Below, piece after piece: positions 47,601-55,996 of a DNA stretch of 64,000 nucleotides. Positions within the stretch are counted from its first letter, which is position 1, and every line of letters starts with the position of its first letter. The DNA comes from Limimaricola hongkongensis DSM 17492 (GTDB lineage: Bacteria > Pseudomonadota > Alphaproteobacteria > Rhodobacterales > Rhodobacteraceae), in contig NZ_KK088650.1 of NCBI RefSeq assembly GCF_000600975.2, positions 124,001 to 188,000 of the forward strand. Reading direction: 5' to 3'. A model generated the notes under the pieces. The model was not told the origin of the DNA. It did not search any database and saw only the letters and a program-made list of their open reading frames with translations. The position numbers were made by a program, and so were the translations under genes.

Positions 47601-48113
47601 CCACGACATGAAGGCGACGTCGGACTGGTGCGACATCGACGACGAGACGCAGCCATGATCGTCGCCCGCCACCACCAGCACGCCGCCCCTGGCCGATGAG
47701 CCATAGGCGTTGCCGTGCTTGAGCGCGTCGCCGGAGCGGTCCACGCCCGGCCCCTTGCCGTACCACATGGAGAACACGCCCTCGACCTCGCGCTGCGGGT
47801 CGAGCGCGACCTGCTGGGCGCCGAGCACCGCCGTGGCGCCGAGATCCTCGTTCACCGCGGGCAGGAACTCGATGCGGTGGTCCTTGAGCTGTTTCTCGCC
47901 GCGCCACATTTCCATGTCGAGCGCGCCCAGCGGCGAGCCGCGATAGCCCGAGACGAAGCCTGCGGTGTTCATCCCCGCCGCGCGGTCGCGCCGGGCCTGG
48001 TCGAGCATCAGGCGCACCAGCGCCTGCGTGCCGGTCAGGAAGACGCGGCCCTCGGTCCGCTTGTAGCGGTCCGACAGCTTGTAGCTTTGGAAGCTGTGCG
48101 ATTGATCGGTCAT
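44682..48113 (-). CDS. Indolepyruvate:ferredoxin oxidoreductase, fused IorA-IorB type
   Basis: This 1143-residue enzyme converts arylpyruvates to aryl-CoA with ferredoxin reduction. The N-terminal part is the pyruvate-binding and TPP half (TGTQALVRLMLDQARRD, VNEDLGATAVLGAQQV, YFCSGCPHNSSTKLPEGS, GIGCHVMASWMD, MGGEGVPW). The middle carries Fe-S cysteines in CEGCGDCSVASNCLSV and CNKDFSCLEGFCPSF. The C-terminal part is the gamma-type domain (VSGVGGTGVVTVGALITMAAHLEG). The ATG at 48113 follows GGGAGGA. It is the single-chain form common in proteobacteria. A divergent Lrp-type gene and the paa operon next door suggest a job in phenylalanine or tryptophan breakdown. Confidence 0.92.
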   Translation of the reverse strand: MTDQSHSFQSYKLSDRYKRTEGRVFLTGTQALVRLMLDQARRDRAAGMNTAGFVSGYRGSPLGALDMEMWRGEKQLKDHRIEFLPAVNEDLGATAVLGAQQVALDPQREVEGVFSMWYGKGPGVDRSGDALKHGNAYGSSARGGVLVVAGDDHGCVSSSMSHQSDVAFMSWFMPVLNPASVGEYLPFGEWGFALSRFSGTWVGFKAVSETVESGQSVELLPPRDFAQPDYTAPEGGLHVRLSDLPSPQIEARMQHKLAAVQAFAEANPIDHAIWGIEDARFGIVTTGKGHLDLMEALRLLGLTEAECRRLGIDVYKVGMVWPLARRAALDFVQEKQEVFVVEEKRGIIESQLKEYFYDWPGHKPERMVGKSDGPGNALLPWTGELSPKVLLPVLAQRLDKLFPGEGFPAKAKALTETPPPVLTIPGATRTPYFCSGCPHNSSTKLPEGSQANSGIGCHVMASWMDRETLGYAQMGGEGVPWAVTSKFNGNRHIFQNLGEGTWYHSGSLAIRQAVAAKTNITYKILYNDAVAMTGGQPVDGPVSVQAIAQSCRAEGVERIALVSDDPMKFEPSELPRGTTIDHRRELDRIQRELREIPGVTVLIYEQTCATEKRRRRKRGTMEDPKRFAYINELVCEGCGDCSVASNCLSVEPKETEFGRKRKINLSSCNKDFSCLEGFCPSFVTVEGATRRKREGAGIDALALARELPLPDLPSLSKPYELLVSGVGGTGVVTVGALITMAAHLEGKGSSVLDFTGFAQKFGTVLSYIRLARSPEEIHQVRIEAGTADAVIACDIVASSSPKASVCYRKGTRVVLNRAEMPTGDLVLHRDADLKVDAREAAIAQAVGAERLDAFDANAVAETLLGDSVFSNVMMLGHAWQSGMVPVSLAALEQAVELNGVAIEKNRLALAYGRILAATPAALDTALDRKPAEAETMQNVIERRGNFLADYQDGAWAQRYHDRLTAFRTGLDLPAEQVEELTILAAKSLFKLMSYKDEYEVARLHEETGFDDRLKAEFEGDFTVKHHLAPPLLPLGTDSRGRPRKRAFGPWIKPGFRMLSRMKRLRGTALDPFGYTAERRMERDLIGWFEAVMSDGRKAAQSGDLDTSRALLAAPMEIRGFGPVKAEAVSRVKPRVEALRAKLA

Positions 48114-48180
48114 GGCGAGGTCCTCCCTCAAGGCTCCGGCTGGGGCCAGCATGGACTCCACGGGCTGGATATTGCTTTCA

Positions 48181-48223
48181 GTTTCGCGCGATCAGCGGTA
48201 GTTTGCGGAAAGCTGTTTCGCAG
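48181..48223. promoter_or_regulatory. Candidate Lrp-type operator region
   Basis: In the 132-bp gap between the oxidoreductase and lrp genes, three related boxes occur: GTTTCGCG (48181), GTTTGCGG (48201) and GTTTCGCA (48215). An imperfect palindrome GCGGAAA/TTTCGC spans 48205-48221. Repeated boxes near a divergent regulator are typical of Lrp/AsnC sites. Confidence 0.4.
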
Positions 48224-48245
48224 AAATCCCCATTCCCGGAATGCC

Positions 48246-48710
48246 ATGGTCACGCCGCTCGACCCCGCCGATATCCGCATCCTGACCGCGCTTCAGGAGG
48301 ATGGCCGGCTGTCCAATGCCGACCTGGCGGAGCGCGTCGGCATGTCGGCCTCGTCCTGCTGGCGGCGGGTGCGGGCGCTCGAGGAGGCGGGCGCGATCGA
48401 GCGGCCGGGCGTGCGGCTCAACCCCGAGGCCTGCGGGCTGGGCTTCCAGGCGATCGTGCATGTCAGCCTCGTGCGCCACGAGATGCGGCCCGTGGAGGAT
48501 TTCATCCGCGCGGTGCGGGCGCGGCCCGAGATACAGGAATGCTACGCCACGACCGGGCAGGCGGATTACCATTTACGCGTGCTGTGCCGCGATCTCGCCG
48601 CCTATAACGCGTTTCTGGAGGAATTCCTGTTTCGGCAGCCGGCGGTGGCGAGCGCGCAGACCAACATGGTGCTGCGCGCTATCAAGACGCGCGGCGTGCT
48701 GCCGATCTAG
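48246..48710 (+). CDS. Lrp/AsnC-family transcriptional regulator
   Basis: This 154-residue regulator has an N-terminal helix-turn-helix (DPADIRILTALQEDGRLSNADLAERVGMSASSCWRRVRALEEAGAI) and a C-terminal RAM ligand domain (FQAIVHVSLVRHEM, CYATTGQADYHLRVLCRDL). The ligand is probably an aromatic or other amino acid. It is divergent from the indolepyruvate oxidoreductase gene and is its likely controller. The ATG at 48246 has a weak Shine-Dalgarno sequence. Its TAG stop shares the palindrome CTAG (48707-48710) with the stop of paaY. Confidence 0.9.
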   Translation: MVTPLDPADIRILTALQEDGRLSNADLAERVGMSASSCWRRVRALEEAGAIERPGVRLNPEACGLGFQAIVHVSLVRHEMRPVEDFIRAVRARPEIQECYATTGQADYHLRVLCRDLAAYNAFLEEFLFRQPAVASAQTNMVLRAIKTRGVLPI

Positions 48711-49315
48711 TCGTTCGGCGTGGCGAGGTATTTGGGATCATAGGCCGGGGCCTCGATCCGTTTGCGGCCCGCTTCGGCGCGGGGCAGCGGATCGCAGGGC
48801 GCGAGCTTTTCGCCCGCCTCGGCGGCGAGCCGGGTGTAGATCGCGGTGCCCTGGCTTTTCCACGCGACCTCGTCCTCGGTCAGCTCGCGGATCACCTTGG
48901 CGGGCATGCCGACGACCATCGAGCGCGGCGGGATCTGCATCCCGGCCTTCACGAAGGCCAATGCCGCAACGATGCTCTCGGCCCCGACCACCACGTCGTC
49001 CATGACGACCGCGTTCATGCCGATCATGGCGTTTTCGCCGACGCGGCAGCCATGCAGCACCGCGCCATGCCCGACATGGCCGCGTTCCTCGATCACCACG
49101 TCCTTGTTCGGAAAGGCGTGCATGACGCAGGTTTCCTGCAGGTTGGCATTGGCGCCGACGATCACCCGCCCGAAATCGCCGCGCAGGATCGCGCCGGGGC
49201 CGACATAGGCGCCGGGTCCGACATGCGCATCGCCGATCAGCACCGCCTCGGGGTGGACGAAGGCCGACGGATCGACCACCGGGACCACCCCGTCATAGGC
49301 ATAGACACGTCCCAT
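48707..49315 (-). CDS. paaY: PaaY, left-handed beta-helix thioesterase/carbonic-anhydrase-like
   Basis: This 202-residue gamma-carbonic-anhydrase-like hexapeptide-repeat protein has YAYDGVVPVVDPSAFVHPEAVLIGDAHVGPGAYVGPGAILRGDFG, the start of the left-handed beta-helix. His ligands lie in HAFPNKD and GHVGHGAVLHG. PaaY is reported to be a thioesterase that clears stalled ring-opened CoA products in phenylacetate breakdown. It is the last gene of the paa operon. Its ATG overlaps the paaZ stop (TGATG). Confidence 0.9.
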   Translation of the reverse strand: MGRVYAYDGVVPVVDPSAFVHPEAVLIGDAHVGPGAYVGPGAILRGDFGRVIVGANANLQETCVMHAFPNKDVVIEERGHVGHGAVLHGCRVGENAMIGMNAVVMDDVVVGAESIVAALAFVKAGMQIPPRSMVVGMPAKVIRELTEDEVAWKSQGTAIYTRLAAEAGEKLAPCDPLPRAEAGRKRIEAPAYDPKYLATPND

Positions 49316-51360
49316 CAGAGATCGCGCGGCTCTTTGGCGACCAGCGTCAGCACGTCGTATTGCGCCACCACCTCGGCATCGTCGCGCAGCACGGTGCAGT
49401 CCCAGCGGACCTCGCCGTAATCATCCGTTTCGCGCGGGTTGATCTGCTTGGCGGTGAGCTGGACGCGCAAGCTGTCGCCCGCGTTCACCGGGGTCATGAA
49501 GCGCAAGCTGTCGACGCCGTAATTGGCGAGCACCGGGCCCTCGTCGGGCTGCACGAACAGCCCGGCGGCGAAGGAGACGATCAGGTAGCCATGCGCGACG
49601 CGGCCCTCGAAGAACGGGTTCCGCGCGGCGGCGTCCTCGTCCATGTGGGCGTAGAAGGTGTCGCCGGTGAAGTTGGCGAAATGCTCGATGTCGTCGAGCG
49701 TGACCTTGCGCGCCTCTGTCACGATGGTGTCGCCGATCTCCAGCTCTGCCAGCGATTTGCGGAACGGGTGGATGTCGGTTTCGCGGCGGGATGCGCCGGG
49801 CATCCACTGGCCGATGATGGCGGTGAGCTGGTCCGGCGTGCCCTGCAGCGCGGTGCGCTGCATGAAGTGCTTGACCGCGCGCATGCCACCCAGCTCCTCG
49901 CCGCCACCGGCGCGACCGGGGCCGCCATGCACCATCTGGGGCAGGGGGGAGCCGTGGCCGGTCGAGGTCTTGGCGCTGGCGCGGTTGCCGAAGAGCACCC
50001 GGCCATGCAGCTTGGCGATGCCGCGGCCCAGCGTCTTCGCGACCTCCGTGTCGTCGGTGAAGACCGAGGCCACGAGCGAGCCCGCGCCGCGATTTGCGAT
50101 GGCGATGGCGTCCTCGAGCGTGTCATAGGGCATCAGTGTGCAGACCGGGCCGAAGGCCTCGATCTCGTGCGGCGCCTTGGCGGTGAGCGGCTCGTCGCAG
50201 ACCAGCACGCAGGGCGACACGAAGGCGCCTTTCTCCGGCACCGGCCCCGGTGCGATGGCGACGCGGGCCTCGGCGCCGATCGCCTCGACGGCATTTCGCA
50301 CCTCCTCGACCTGATCGGTCGAGGCCAGCGCGCCCATGCGGGTGGCGGCGTCGCCGGGATGGCCGATGGTGGTCTTCTCGATCCGGGCGCGCAGCGCCTC
50401 GATGGCCGGCTCAACCAACGCGCGCGGCAGGATGGCGCGGCGGATCGCGGTGCATTTCTGGCCCGCCTTGGCGGTCATCTCGCGATGCACTTCCCTGACG
50501 AACAGATCGAATTCAGGGCTGTCGGGGGTGGCGTCCGCCCCGAGGATGCAGGCGTTGAGGCTGTCGGCCTCGGCGGTGAAGCGCACCGCGTTCTCGATGA
50601 TCGCCGGGGTATTACGCAGCTTGCGCGCGGTCGCCGCCGAGCCGGTGAAGGTCACGACGTCCTGACAGGCCACGCGGTCCAGCAGGTCGCCGGTGCGGCC
50701 GCAGATCAGCTGCAGCGCGCCTTCGGGCAGCTCGCCGGTTTCAAGGATCAGCCGCACGCAGGCCTCGGTCAGGTAGGCGGTCTGGCTGGCGGGCTTCACG
50801 ATGGCGGGCATGCCCGCGAGCCAGGTGGGGGCGAGCTTTTCCAGCATGCCCCAGACCGGGAAATTGAAGGCGTTGATGTGGATCGCCACGCCTTCGAGCG
50901 GCATCAGGATGTGCTGGCCGATGAAGCTGCCGTCGCGCGACAGGATCTCGGGCGCGCCATCGGGGATGACATGGGCGTTGGGCAGCTCGCGGCGGCCCTT
51001 CGAGGCATAGGAGAGCATCGTGCCGATGCCGCCCTCGATGTCGATCCAGCCATCCGAGCGGGTGGCGCCGGTGGCGGTGGAGATCGCGTAAAGCTCCTCC
51101 TTGCGCTCCATCAGCGCCAGCCCGATGCGCTTCATCATCATGGCGCGCTGATGCGTCGTCATCTCGCGCAGGGCGGGGCCGCCGACCTCGCGGCCATGGC
51201 GCAGCATTTCGCCCATGTCGATGCCGGTCGCATCGATGCGGGCGACCGGGTCGCCGGTCGCGGCATCCGCGACGACCTGTCCCTCGCCGGTGCCGGCCTG
51301 CCAGCGGCCCGCGACATGGCTTTCGAGGCGGCGCGGTTCGGTGGGGATGGCGTCCAGCAT
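49315..51360 (-). CDS. paaZ: Bifunctional aldehyde dehydrogenase/oxepin-CoA hydrolase
   Basis: This 681-residue PaaZ has an N-terminal aldehyde dehydrogenase (residues ~1-520) with FNFPVWGMLEKLAPTWLAGMP, VTFTGSAATARKL and the catalytic Cys in AKAGQKCTAIRRA. The C-terminal MaoC-like hydratase domain (~535-681) contains HFANFTGDTFYAHMDEDAAA and AHGYLIVSFAAGLFV. It hydrolyses oxepin-CoA and oxidises the resulting semialdehyde to 3-oxo-5,6-dehydrosuberyl-CoA, opening the former ring. The ATG at 51360 lies 3 bp downstream of the paaE stop. Both domains look intact. Confidence 0.95.
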   Translation of the reverse strand: MLDAIPTEPRRLESHVAGRWQAGTGEGQVVADAATGDPVARIDATGIDMGEMLRHGREVGGPALREMTTHQRAMMMKRIGLALMERKEELYAISTATGATRSDGWIDIEGGIGTMLSYASKGRRELPNAHVIPDGAPEILSRDGSFIGQHILMPLEGVAIHINAFNFPVWGMLEKLAPTWLAGMPAIVKPASQTAYLTEACVRLILETGELPEGALQLICGRTGDLLDRVACQDVVTFTGSAATARKLRNTPAIIENAVRFTAEADSLNACILGADATPDSPEFDLFVREVHREMTAKAGQKCTAIRRAILPRALVEPAIEALRARIEKTTIGHPGDAATRMGALASTDQVEEVRNAVEAIGAEARVAIAPGPVPEKGAFVSPCVLVCDEPLTAKAPHEIEAFGPVCTLMPYDTLEDAIAIANRGAGSLVASVFTDDTEVAKTLGRGIAKLHGRVLFGNRASAKTSTGHGSPLPQMVHGGPGRAGGGEELGGMRAVKHFMQRTALQGTPDQLTAIIGQWMPGASRRETDIHPFRKSLAELEIGDTIVTEARKVTLDDIEHFANFTGDTFYAHMDEDAAARNPFFEGRVAHGYLIVSFAAGLFVQPDEGPVLANYGVDSLRFMTPVNAGDSLRVQLTAKQINPRETDDYGEVRWDCTVLRDDAEVVAQYDVLTLVAKEPRDL

Positions 51361-51363
51361 GGC

Positions 51364-52433
<1,070 letters not shown>

Positions 52434-52434
<1 letters not shown>

Positions 52435-52919
52435 CAGATCGCCTTGAAATAGTCGAAGGGCTCGCGGCAGTCGCGGCACCGGAATTGCGCCTTGCAGGGG
52501 GTGGAGCCGCGCGCCGCGATGGCTTCGGTGTTTTCCGAGCCGCATTGCGGGCAGGCGGCGGTCTGGGCCGAGAGCATGCCCGCGCAGTTGGCCGCATTCA
52601 GCTGCGGCGGGGCGATGCCGTAATCGAGCAGCTTCTGCCGCCCCTCGGCACTGATCCAGTCGGTCGACCATGCGGGCGACATCTTGCGGCGCACGTCGAT
52701 CTTGTCGATGCCGCGTTCGCGCAGCGCCGTCTCGATGTCGAGCGCGATCACCAGCGTGGCGGGGCAGCCCGCATAGGTCGGCGTGACGTCGACGACCAGC
52801 GTGTCGTTCTCCCAAGCCACGTCGCGGACGATGCCGAGATCGACCACCGAGATCGCCGGGATCTCGGGGTCGGGCACCTCGCCCAGCCAGTCGCGCACGG
52901 TGTCGGTGTCGGGCCGCAT
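52434..52919 (-). CDS. paaD: Phenylacetyl-CoA epoxidase accessory protein (Fe-S maturation, PaaD)
   Basis: This ~161-residue MIP18/DUF59-type protein has VPDPEIPAISVVDLGIVRDV and TPTYAGCPATLVIALDIE. The C-terminal zinc-ribbon-like part carries ACPQCGSENTE and FRCRDCREPFDYFKAI. It is needed for the epoxidase complex in other bacteria, probably for Fe-S or metal assembly. A GTG at 52928 that overlaps the paaC stop is an alternative start, and the ATG at 52919 has a better ribosome site. The assignment itself is clear. Confidence 0.93.
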
Positions 52920-52924
52920 CGCGA

Positions 52925-53674
52925 TCACCAGCGGGCGTCGGGGAAGGTGCGCGGCACCGACTGCATCTCGGCGAGGATGTAACCCATCGTTTCGGTGTGG
53001 ATGCCGGTGCGGCCGCCGGTGCGGGCATGGCCGTTTTCGGGGATGGTGAGCGTCGCGCGGTCGAGCGTGGCGGCGGTTTCGGCGTCGAACGCGCGGCGCA
53101 CCCGATCGAGCCCCGGCAGTACGCCCTGATCGGCCAGCGCCGCCTCGACCTCGTCGGTCGCCATGAGGTCGGCGGCATAGGGCCAGAGCGCGTCGAGCGC
53201 GGCCTGCATCTTGGCGCGGCTTTCGTCGGAGCCGTCGCCCAGCCGTACGATCAGGTCGCGCGAGCGGTCGATGTGGTAGCGCACCTCCTTGACCGATTTC
53301 TGCGCGAGGTCGCGGATCGCCTCATGGCCGCTGTCGCACAGCGCCTCCTGCATCGGCAGGTGCCACGCGTCGAACAGATATTGCCGCATCAGCGCGTGGG
53401 CGAAATCGGTGTTGGGCCGCTCGACCAGCTGCGCGTTGAGAAACTGCCGCTCGGTGCGGAAGAAGGCGAGATCGTCGGGCGTGCGGCCCTTTCCCTCGGT
53501 CTGGGCCGCGATCTCGTACCAGAGCTGGGTCTGGCCGATCAGGTCGAGCCCCATGTTCGCAAAGGCGATGTCCTCTTCGAGCACCGGCGCATGGCCGCAC
53601 CACGCCGCTGTCTGCTGGCCGAGGATCAGCGTCGTGTCGCCCATGCGCAGGCAGAAGGTGACGAGCGGCTCCAT
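52925..53674 (-). CDS. paaC: Phenylacetyl-CoA epoxidase structural subunit PaaC
   Basis: This 249-residue helical partner of PaaA lacks an active di-iron site but is required for the heteromer. Family sequence is visible in LGQQTAAWCGHAPVLEEDIAFANMGLDLIGQTQLWYEIAA and SVKEVRYHIDRSRDLIVRLGDG. The ATG at 53674 overlaps the paaB stop (TGATG) and follows GGGAG at 7 nt. A GTG one codon earlier is less likely. Confidence 0.95.
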   Translation of the reverse strand: MEPLVTFCLRMGDTTLILGQQTAAWCGHAPVLEEDIAFANMGLDLIGQTQLWYEIAAQTEGKGRTPDDLAFFRTERQFLNAQLVERPNTDFAHALMRQYLFDAWHLPMQEALCDSGHEAIRDLAQKSVKEVRYHIDRSRDLIVRLGDGSDESRAKMQAALDALWPYAADLMATDEVEAALADQGVLPGLDRVRRAFDAETAATLDRATLTIPENGHARTGGRTGIHTETMGYILAEMQSVPRTFPDARW

Positions 53675-53958
53675 CACATCGCTCCCACGTCGTCGGGGAT
53701 CTCGAAGAAGGTCGGGTGGCGATAGACCTTGGATTTCGGCGCGGCGAAGTTGTGCTCGGCGGTGTCGGGATCGAAGGCCGCGATCTTGTTGGATTCGACC
53801 ACCCAGATGCTCACGCCCTCGTTGCGGCGGGTATAGACGTCACGCGCGTTCTTGAGCGCCATCTCGCTGTCGGGCGCGTGCAGGCTTCCGACATGCCGGT
53901 GCGACAGCCCGTGCTGGCCGCGAATGAAGATCTCCCACAGGGGCCATTCCTTGCTCAT
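53674..53958 (-). CDS. paaB: Phenylacetyl-CoA epoxidase subunit PaaB
   Basis: This 94-residue protein begins MSKEWPLWEIFIRGQHGLSHRHVGSLHAPDSEMAL, the conserved PaaB start. It ends with a stretch (SKVYRHPTFFEIPDDVGAM) also typical of the family. PaaB bridges PaaAC units and is essential for epoxidation. It is separated from paaA by 5 bp and overlaps paaC. Confidence 0.95.
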   Translation of the reverse strand: MSKEWPLWEIFIRGQHGLSHRHVGSLHAPDSEMALKNARDVYTRRNEGVSIWVVESNKIAAFDPDTAEHNFAAPKSKVYRHPTFFEIPDDVGAM

Positions 53959-53963
53959 CTCGT

Positions 53964-54935
53964 TCACTCCGCCGCGATGTGTTGGATCTGTTTCTCGGCA
54001 TGGGCGGTCAGCCCGTCGCGAAACCACGCGCCGTCGTCCCAGGCCTTGTTGCGGGCCGCGAGACGGTCGCGGTTGCACGGGCCGTTGCCCTTGATGACCT
54101 CGAAGAACTCGGACCAGTCGGGCTCGCCGAAATCGTAGCCGCCCGTCTCCTCGTTCCATTTCAGGTCGGGGTCCGGCACGGTCAGGCCGAGCCATTCGGC
54201 CTGCGGCACGGTCTGGTCGACGAATTTCTGCCGAAGCTCGTCATTGGTGTTCTGCTTGATGCCCCAGCGCATCGATTGTTCGGAATGCACCGAATCCTTG
54301 TCGGAGGGGCCGAACATCATCAGCGACGGCCACCACCAGCGATTGAGCGCGTCCTGCGCCATCGCCTTTTGCTCCTCGGTGCCCTCGCAGAGCTGGCGCA
54401 TGATGTCGAAGCCCTGCCGCTGGTGAAAGCTCTCTTCCTTGCACACGCGGATCATCGCGCGGCTATAGGGGCCATAGGAGCAGCGCTGCAGCGGCACCTG
54501 GTTCATGATCGCCGCGCCATCCACGAGCCAGCCCACGGCGCCCATGTCGGCCCATGTCAGGGTCGGGTAGTTGAAGATCGAGGAATACTTGGCCTTGCCC
54601 GACAGAAGCTGCGCGGTCATCTCGTCGCGGCTGATGCCGAGCGTCTCGGCGGCGCAGTAGAGATAGAGCCCGTGCCCGGCCTCGTCCTGCACCTTGGCCA
54701 GAAGGATCGCCTTGCGCTGAAGGCTCGGCGCGCGGGTGATCCAGTTGCCTTCGGGCAGCTGGCCGACGATTTCGGAATGGGCGTGCTGGCTGATCTGGCG
54801 GATCAGCGTCTTGCGATAGCCCTCGGGCATCCAGTCATTCGCCTCGATCCGCACGCCGCGGTCGATCTTCTCCTGGAACTCACGGTCCTTTTCCGAAGCC
54901 TCGGCGGCGCCGGTCTCGACGAGCTGTGCGTACAT
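53964..54935 (-). CDS. paaA: Phenylacetyl-CoA 1,2-epoxidase catalytic subunit PaaA
   Basis: This 323-residue di-iron monooxygenase subunit forms ring-1,2-epoxyphenylacetyl-CoA using O2. The iron ligands sit in helices with [18 protein letters not shown] and [15 protein letters not shown] (E-x2-H pairs). [15 protein letters not shown] is also conserved. Length and order are normal. The ATG at 54935 is the first of paaABCDEZY. Upstream is a 152-bp AT-richer region with repeated boxes, the likely PaaX target. Confidence 0.97.
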   Translation of the reverse strand: MYAQLVETGAAEASEKDREFQEKIDRGVRIEANDWMPEGYRKTLIRQISQHAHSEIVGQLPEGNWITRAPSLQRKAILLAKVQDEAGHGLYLYCAAETLGISRDEMTAQLLSGKAKYSSIFNYPTLTWADMGAVGWLVDGAAIMNQVPLQRCSYGPYSRAMIRVCKEESFHQRQGFDIMRQLCEGTEEQKAMAQDALNRWWWPSLMMFGPSDKDSVHSEQSMRWGIKQNTNDELRQKFVDQTVPQAEWLGLTVPDPDLKWNEETGGYDFGEPDWSEFFEVIKGNGPCNRDRLAARNKAWDDGAWFRDGLTAHAEKQIQHIAAE

Positions 54936-55087
54936 GTCGGATCTCCTGCGGCTGGCAAAATCCCCTCACGGGAATCGCTGTGCGTTGCAAAATATGTGAC
55001 ATGTGAAGTGGCACATTTCAAGTCACAAGATCTGTCATGTGTGATGTATTGCGTCATGGTTCCGCATGGCGGAACCGCCATGCCGTT
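54936..55087 (-). promoter_or_regulatory. paaA promoter/operator region
   Basis: This gap between paaX and paaA is much less GC-rich than its surroundings. It contains an inverted TGTGAC/GTCACA (54995-55000 with 55022-55027) that encloses ATGTG/CACAT (55001-55005 with 55012-55016), and a further TGTCATGTG-like box at ~55033. A perfect 8-bp hairpin GGTTCCGC/GCGGAACC (55058-55065 with 55069-55076) follows the paaX stop. These fit a regulator site for the paa genes, but PaaX sites of this group were not compared. Confidence 0.5.
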
Positions 55088-55939
55088 TCAGTCGTAGGAG
55101 AGATCCGCGATGCGCCGCGCGATGCGGGTCGGGTCGGCCCTGAGCGGGCCGTCGCGATCGACGAAATCGCGCGCCACGGCGGCATCGGCGCCGGGGGTCA
55201 GGTGCAGGTAGAGCCGCGCGAAAAGCGCGCGCACCGCCGGGCCCTGCCAGCCCTCGGGCAAGAGACCCAGCGGCAAGGCGGGGTCCGACAGCGCGATGTC
55301 GCGGTAGACATGCACCAGCAAAAGCCGCAGCCCGAGCGCCTCTTCGGGGCTGCAGGACACGTCTTCGAGCGGCGCGAAACCTTGCATGAAGCGCGCCATC
55401 CGTTCGGCCAGCGCGTCGAGCGGCCAAGCGGCGCGGGCCATCTCCGTGAGATCATCCTCGGTGGTGGCGCAAAAATGCGGCGCGCCCAGCGGGGGCAGGG
55501 GATCGCCCCGGTCGGGCAGGATCGCGAGATAGGGCTCGGCCATGCCGAAGCGCAGCCGCGTCAGCCGCGCCACCAGCGCCTCGCGCCCCGGCCCCTGCGG
55601 CAGCGCCACGAGGTGCCAGCCCCTGAGCGGGGCGGCGCGCGGGCGGCGATAGATCAGCCGGGCGGCGCGCTGGAACTCCTTTTCCGCCGACGGGGTGAGC
55701 CGGTAGAAGCTGCGCCGCCCGTCCTTCACGCCTTCGATCCGTTCGGCGGCGACGAGCCGCGAGACGGCGGTGCGCACCCGGCTTTCGCTCAGGCCGACGG
55801 CGGCGCAGGCGGTGATGATGTTGCCCATCCAGATCTCGCCGCCGCGCGGCGCCACCACGTCGCCATAAAGCGTGACGATGAAGGCGCCGGCGCTGACCGG
55901 GTGGGCGGCGAGGGCGTGGTCGAGGGCGTCAGGCGACAT
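55088..55939 (-). CDS. paaX: Phenylacetic acid degradation repressor PaaX
   Basis: This 283-residue PaaX family protein has an N-terminal winged helix (IITACAAVGLSESRVRTAVSRLVAAERIEGVKDGRRSFYRLTPSAEKEF). The ligand-binding middle and C-terminal PaaX domains follow. It represses paa genes and is released by phenylacetyl-CoA. The ATG at 55939 was chosen because the family fold begins there. It is unusually placed inside the operon, between paaK and paaA, with probable sites in the gap that follows. Confidence 0.92.
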   Translation of the reverse strand: MSPDALDHALAAHPVSAGAFIVTLYGDVVAPRGGEIWMGNIITACAAVGLSESRVRTAVSRLVAAERIEGVKDGRRSFYRLTPSAEKEFQRAARLIYRRPRAAPLRGWHLVALPQGPGREALVARLTRLRFGMAEPYLAILPDRGDPLPPLGAPHFCATTEDDLTEMARAAWPLDALAERMARFMQGFAPLEDVSCSPEEALGLRLLLVHVYRDIALSDPALPLGLLPEGWQGPAVRALFARLYLHLTPGADAAVARDFVDRDGPLRADPTRIARRIADLSYD

Positions 55940-55996
55940 GTCGGCTCCGGGTTGTGCGCGCGCACTTGTGTAAGGCGCGCGCAGGGCGGGCACAAT

